Source: Maccoyibacter intestinihominis
GTDB taxonomy: Bacteria; Bacillota; Clostridia; Lachnospirales; Lachnospiraceae
Assembly (NCBI RefSeq): GCF_040096355.1
Contig: NZ_JBBMEX010000006.1
Span: forward strand, 62,001 to 126,000
Direction: 5' to 3'
Length of the DNA stretch: 64,000 nucleotides
Below are positions 60,292 to 64,000 of this stretch, in pieces. The notes beneath the pieces were generated by a model. That model was not told where the DNA came from, searched no databases, and worked only from the letters and a program-made list of their open reading frames with translations. The position numbers and the translations under genes are program-made. Position 1 is the stretch's first letter. Each line of letters starts with the position of its first letter.

Positions 60292-61170
60292 CTATTCAAT
60301 GTTCTGAATCTGTTCTCTGACCTTCTCAATGTTCGTCTTCAGTTCAATACCGGTATCTGAAATGGCAAGGTCGTTTGCTTTGGATAAGATCGTATTTGCC
60401 TCGCGGTTCATCTCCTGGGCAATAAAATCTAATTTTCTTCCAATGCTGCCGCCTTCTTCTAAGGCATCCTTGGTACCCTGGATATGGCTTTTTAAGCGTA
60501 CGGTCTCTTCGTCTACACAGATCTTATCTGCATAGATCGTAACCTCTGCCGCAATCCTGCCGTCATCGATCTGCGTATCTTCTAACAGCTCTTTGACCTT
60601 AGCTTCGAGCCTGCTGCGGTAATCACTGAGGATCTGTGGGGAACGCTCCTCGATAAAATCTACGTTCTTTAACATTTCATCGAGTTTTTCCACTAAATCT
60701 TTCTTTAAATTCTCTCCCTCAGTGATCCTCGATGCAACAAACTGTTCGCATGCCTGTCTGAGTGCTTTTTCTAAAACGCTCCACAGTTCTTTTTCATCGA
60801 CATCCTGTTCTTCCATCGTGAACACTTCCGGATATTTGGACAATTTGCCGACGGTAATATCGTTTTGCAGATCAAACTGTTCTGCCATGGCGTTCAGATG
60901 TGTTAAGTATTCTCGGGCAATCTCTTCGTTATACTTCAAAGCTACATTGTTCTCGTTGTAGTCTTCGTAAGTGATAAAGACATCGACCTTGCCCCTTTGC
61001 ATGTATTCTTTTAGGAGATTACGGATGGTACTTTCAAAAAAGCCCAATTTCTTTGGCATCTTGATATTGACATCAAAGTACCGGTGGTTGACGGATTTGA
61101 TCTCAACCGTAAACTTCCGGTTTTCCTCCATAACCTCTGCCCGGCCAAAACCGGTCATACTTTTGATCAT
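60292..61170 (-). CDS. YicC family endoribonuclease-like protein
   Basis: 292 aa. N-terminus MIKSMTGFGRAEV and the C-terminal FIAQEMNREANTILSKANDLAISD are signature parts of YicC/YloC, recently viewed as RNA endonucleases. ATG 61170 follows GGAGG; the long frame to 61299 runs across the promoter. It precedes gmk. Confidence 0.94.
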   Translation of the reverse strand: MIKSMTGFGRAEVMEENRKFTVEIKSVNHRYFDVNIKMPKKLGFFESTIRNLLKEYMQRGKVDVFITYEDYNENNVALKYNEEIAREYLTHLNAMAEQFDLQNDITVGKLSKYPEVFTMEEQDVDEKELWSVLEKALRQACEQFVASRITEGENLKKDLVEKLDEMLKNVDFIEERSPQILSDYRSRLEAKVKELLEDTQIDDGRIAAEVTIYADKICVDEETVRLKSHIQGTKDALEEGGSIGRKLDFIAQEMNREANTILSKANDLAISDTGIELKTNIEKVREQIQNIE

Positions 61171-61242
61171 AAAAGCCTCCTGTCTGATTTCTTCTGTGCA
61201 TCTCTCTATCCGTCTTGCGATACCTGTATGCATAGATACTTT

Positions 61243-61271
61243 ATTATATACAAAAATGAAGGGTTCGTCAA
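61243..61271 (-). promoter_or_regulatory. Predicted yicC-gmk-rpoZ operon promoter
   Basis: On the - strand TTGACG, 17-nt spacer, TATAAT. Six bases away the + strand has TTGACT (61278-61283) with only a weak -10 (TAGGCT, 61301-61306) for the divergent Rqc2 gene. Confidence 0.75.
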
Positions 61272-61329
61272 ATATTCTTGACTTTTTTCCTGTCAACAAT
61301 TAGGCTAGGAAGGAAGGAGGTATGACACC

Positions 61330-63069
61330 ATGGCATTTGACGGTATTACCATCGCAAATATTGTATATGATTTAAACCGGACCATTTTAAACGGACGCAT
61401 TGCAAAGATCGCACAGCCGGAAAAGGATGAGCTGATCTTAACGATCAAGGGAGGAAACGTCGGACAGGCACGTCTTCTGCTCTCCGCTTCCGCATCTCTT
61501 CCGTTAATATATCTGACAGACACAAATAAACCAAGTCCGATGAATGCACCGAATTTTTGTATGCTTTTACGCAAACATATTGCAAACGGACGGATCACGA
61601 AGATTTTCCAACCGGAAATGGAGCGTATTGTACGCTTTGAGATAGAGCATTTAGATGATTTAGGGGATTTATGTAAAAAATCTCTGATCATTGAGGTAAT
61701 GGGAAAACACAGTAACATTATTTTCTGTGATGAAAATGACAAGATCATCGACAGTATCAAACATATTTCCGCGCAGGTCAGTTCTGTGCGTGAGGTGCTG
61801 CCGGGCAGGGAGTATTTCATTCCAAAGACCAGTGAAAAATTCAATCCGCTGACGGAAAACCGTGAACATTTTCTTTTTGAGATCATGGAAAAACCAACAA
61901 CTATCCGAAAGGCAATCTATTCCTCTTATACGGGGATCAGTCCGTTAGCAGCCGGAGAAATCTGCTATCGCGCATCTTTAGATGCCGATGCATCGACTTC
62001 TGCCCTGTCGGAAGATGAAAAACTGCATCTGTCGAATAATTTCTTCTGGTATATGGAAGATGTAAAAGAAGGGAATTTTACACCGAATATTGTGATGCGC
62101 GGCAAAGAGCCGGTGGAATATTCGGCATTTTTGTTAAAACAGTACGCAGATTTAGAGACAATTTCCTACGATTCCATCTCACAGGTGCTTGAACAGTTCT
62201 ATGCGGCAAAAAATGTTTACACTCACATGCGGCAAAAATCCGCAGATCTACGAAGGATCGTAACCACTGCCCTAGAGCGCAGCCGGAAAAAATATGATCT
62301 GCAGTTAAAGCAGTTAAAAGATACGGAAAAACGCAAAAAATATAAAGTCTACGGCGAACTGCTCAATACTTATGGCTATACCGCCCCGGAAGGAGCAAAA
62401 AGCCTAGAGGCATTGAATTATTATACCAATGAGATGATCACGATCCCATTAGACAGCGATCTGTCGGCTTTAGAGAATGCAAAAAAATATTTTGACCGCT
62501 ATAACAAATTAAAACGTACCTATCAGGCACTCAGCAGCCTGATCGAAGAAACCAAAATGGAGATCATCCATTTAGATTCCATTGCAACGTCTTTAGATAT
62601 TGCAACGAGTGAAAGCGACCTCTCCCAGATCAAGGAAGAATTGACGGAAAGCGGCTATATTAAAAAGCACAGCACGAAAAAACAGAAATCTGCTAAAAGT
62701 AAACCGTTCCACTATGTATCTTCCAATGGATATGATATCTATGTCGGAAAAAATAATTATCAGAATGATGAACTGACTTTTAAGATGGCAACCGGAAATG
62801 ACTGGTGGTTCCACGCAAAGGAAATGCCGGGTTCCCATGTCATTGTAAAAACGAATGGCGACGAACTGCCGGATCAGACTTTTGAAGAAGCCGGACGGCT
62901 GGCTGCCTATTATTCTAAGGGAAAAGAAGCCGGAAAGGTAGAGATTGACTATCTGCAAAAGAAAAACGTTAAAAAGCCAAACGGTGCGGCACCGGGATTT
63001 GTGGTTTATTACACGAACTACTCAATGGTCAGTGAAGCTGATATTGCAGGAATCCAACAAATAGATTAG
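61330..63069 (+). CDS. NFACT family protein (Rqc2/RqcH homologue)
   Basis: 579 aa. The NFACT-N domain (residues 1-220, FDGITIANIVYDL; MLLRKHIANGRI), coiled coil (about 280-440) and NFACT-R domain (WWFHAKEMPGSHVIVK; KPNGAAPGFVVYY) are in the RqcH order. RqcH adds alanine tails to nascent chains on stalled 50S subunits, acting with RqcP/YlmH-type partners. That makes the broken ylmH in this window noteworthy. ATG 61330 follows GGAAGGAGG. Confidence 0.93.
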   Translation: MAFDGITIANIVYDLNRTILNGRIAKIAQPEKDELILTIKGGNVGQARLLLSASASLPLIYLTDTNKPSPMNAPNFCMLLRKHIANGRITKIFQPEMERIVRFEIEHLDDLGDLCKKSLIIEVMGKHSNIIFCDENDKIIDSIKHISAQVSSVREVLPGREYFIPKTSEKFNPLTENREHFLFEIMEKPTTIRKAIYSSYTGISPLAAGEICYRASLDADASTSALSEDEKLHLSNNFFWYMEDVKEGNFTPNIVMRGKEPVEYSAFLLKQYADLETISYDSISQVLEQFYAAKNVYTHMRQKSADLRRIVTTALERSRKKYDLQLKQLKDTEKRKKYKVYGELLNTYGYTAPEGAKSLEALNYYTNEMITIPLDSDLSALENAKKYFDRYNKLKRTYQALSSLIEETKMEIIHLDSIATSLDIATSESDLSQIKEELTESGYIKKHSTKKQKSAKSKPFHYVSSNGYDIYVGKNNYQNDELTFKMATGNDWWFHAKEMPGSHVIVKTNGDELPDQTFEEAGRLAAYYSKGKEAGKVEIDYLQKKNVKKPNGAAPGFVVYYTNYSMVSEADIAGIQQID

Positions 63070-63079
63070 CGAACATGAC

Positions 63080-63110
63080 GAAAGCCCGGATTCTCCATCC
63101 GGGCCTTTTC
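63080..63110. terminator. Bidirectional terminator between Rqc2 and SASP genes
   Basis: AAGCCCGGAT, 5-nt loop, ATCCGGGCCTTTT: a 10-bp GC-rich stem with a short U-run, between convergent genes. Confidence 0.85.
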
Positions 63111-63151
63111 GCCTTTACTGATTCTTCATTTTCCTGTTGTGTCGGGTATGC

Positions 63152-63352
63152 TTATTTGTCAGCCATCTGGCGTTCCTGAGCCTCGATCATTTTTTTGACC
63201 ATATATCCGCCTACGGAACCATTCTGCTTAGAAGTAAGGTTACCGTTGTAACCATCAGATAACGGTACTCCTAACTCGCTTGCTACCTCATACTTAAAAC
63301 GGTTCATTGCGCTTTTTGCTTCCGGTACACTTGTGGTATTAGAACGTGCCAT
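63152..63352 (-). CDS. Alpha/beta-type small acid-soluble spore protein
   Basis: 66 aa. SASP signature blocks: NRFKYEVASELGVPL and the C-terminal GSVGGYMVKKMIEAQE. These proteins coat spore DNA and protect it from UV. ATG 63352 is 8 nt from GGGGG; ATG 63358 is too close. Strong sign that the organism carries sporulation genes. Sigma-G elements upstream are only weakly seen. Confidence 0.92.
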   Translation of the reverse strand: MARSNTTSVPEAKSAMNRFKYEVASELGVPLSDGYNGNLTSKQNGSVGGYMVKKMIEAQERQMADK

Positions 63353-63482
63353 AATCATTTCCCCCTTTTACTTTTGTAAGCTGTAACTTGTTTGTTACAA
63401 TGCTAGTATATGTGGTTTCGGGTTTTCTAGACTTACAAATGTATGGGAAAACTGTTAATTTTAGTTAGATTTTTTTATACTA

Positions 63483-64000
63483 TTAGAGATTTAGTTGTTC
63501 GAACAATTGTTCGCCGTAGGTTTCCATGTGTTGTTTTAATGCCCGGTGTTCTTCTTTTGATAGTTCTGGGTCTTTGTCTAAGAGAGCGTTTACGTCTTCT
63601 GCGGCTTCCTGCAACAGCCCTGCATCTGCAAAGATATCTCCGACGGCAAATTCCATTTCACCACTTTGGCGTACACCAAAGAAATCTCCCTGACCACGCA
63701 GTTTTAAATCCTCTCTGGCTATGTAAAATCCATCATTGGAACGATTTAAAATGTCTAATCGTTTTTTGGATTCTTTGGATTCGGAGGTATTCATCATGAT
63801 ACAGTAGGACTGGAGATCGGAGCGTCCGACTCTTCCGCGGAGCTGATGCAGCTGGGCCAGTCCGAAACGTTGTGCATCCTCGATCAGCATGACCGTGGCA
63901 TTCGGGACATTGACTCCGACTTCGATTACGGTAGTGGAAACTAACACATCAGTATCGTGATTTAAAAATTCTTCCATGATCCGGTTTTTCTCTGCCGGTT
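63483..64000 (-). CDS. recG: ATP-dependent DNA helicase RecG, C-terminal part
   Basis: The 5' part lies beyond the window; 172 codons of the C-terminus are seen, ending at 63483. Visible helicase parts: VLVSTTVIEVGVNVPNATVMLIEDAQRFGL (motif V region), QLHQLRGRVGRSDLQSYC (motif VI) and the RecG C-terminal wedge-linked LRGQGDFFGVRQSGEMEF. The reading frame continues past the ATG at 63977 to the edge, so that ATG is internal. Confidence 0.95.
   Translation of the reverse strand, partial: PAEKNRIMEEFLNHDTDVLVSTTVIEVGVNVPNATVMLIEDAQRFGLAQLHQLRGRVGRSDLQSYCIMMNTSESKESKKRLDILNRSNDGFYIAREDLKLRGQGDFFGVRQSGEMEFAVGDIFADAGLLQEAAEDVNALLDKDPELSKEEHRALKQHMETYGEQLFEQLNL

Noticed and set aside
61305..61886. 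193-aa open frame antisense to the Rqc2/NFACT gene
   Set aside because: Mirrors the codon usage of the sense gene; no recognisable protein motifs or start signals.

Overview
The window is about 64 kb of a low-to-moderate GC Firmicute chromosome, most like a Lachnospiraceae member (Roseburia/Agathobacter type). The grounds are gene content and order: a radC-mreBCD-PBP2-minCDE-rodA-mgsA morphogenesis cluster, the paired radical-SAM/DUF2344/RNase G genes, short HisG with HisZ, Firmicute-type LexA boxes, an L27 precursor with its Prp protease, an alpha/beta SASP and a YlbJ-like protein (which point to sporulation ability). No rRNA or tRNA genes and no CRISPR array were found.

Layout. 1-18.8 kb (+): a 5'-truncated methionine gamma-lyase-family gene, radC, then cell-shape and division-site genes (mreBCD, mrdA, minCDE, rodA), mgsA, a DD-carboxypeptidase, a small P-loop protein, an HlyD-like membrane protein, yggS, sepF, a ylmH gene broken by an in-frame TAG, aroB, lspA, an rluD-type synthase and a cytidylate-kinase-like gene. 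18,877-24,194: a complete 5,318-bp Tn7-like transposon (tnsA-tnsB-tnsC-tniQ) with 27-bp perfect terminal inverted repeats, multiple internal end repeats and a 5-bp target duplication GATAT; it carries no cargo and sits in the loop of a palindromic terminator between two convergent genes. 24.3-29.5 kb: orphan prepilin, dtd, a ttcA-like gene, a Xer-like recombinase, an acyltransferase, and the divergent SOS pair yneA-like/lexA with four SOS boxes.

29.6-54.3 kb (almost all -): an unknown protein with an ECF sigma factor; a ribosome/NAD block (rplU-prp-rpmA-obgE-yhbY-nadD-yqeK-rsfS); a chemoreceptor; the radical SAM pair with rng; a histidine operon (hisZ-hisG-hisD-hisB-hisIE) behind a strong promoter, whose last gene has an extra, apparently inactive HisA/HisF-like domain; then recU, a phosphatase, pseudouridine synthases, ygiQ, a HAD hydrolase, an M23 peptidase and pepD. 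54.3-64 kb: YlbJ-like, a coiled-coil protein, coaD, rsmD, cinA C-domain, pgsA, rimO, rpoZ, gmk, yicC, an Rqc2/NFACT gene, a SASP gene and the 3' part of recG.

How it fits together: most of the window is housekeeping (envelope growth, division-site placement, ribosome maturation, tRNA/rRNA modification, histidine and shikimate synthesis). The clear accessory item is the Tn7-like transposon, visibly more AT-rich than its surroundings. The promoter of its tns operon overlaps the predicted TnsB-binding end repeats, suggesting self-repression, and its position 46 nt past a stop codon suggests TniQ-guided attachment-site targeting.
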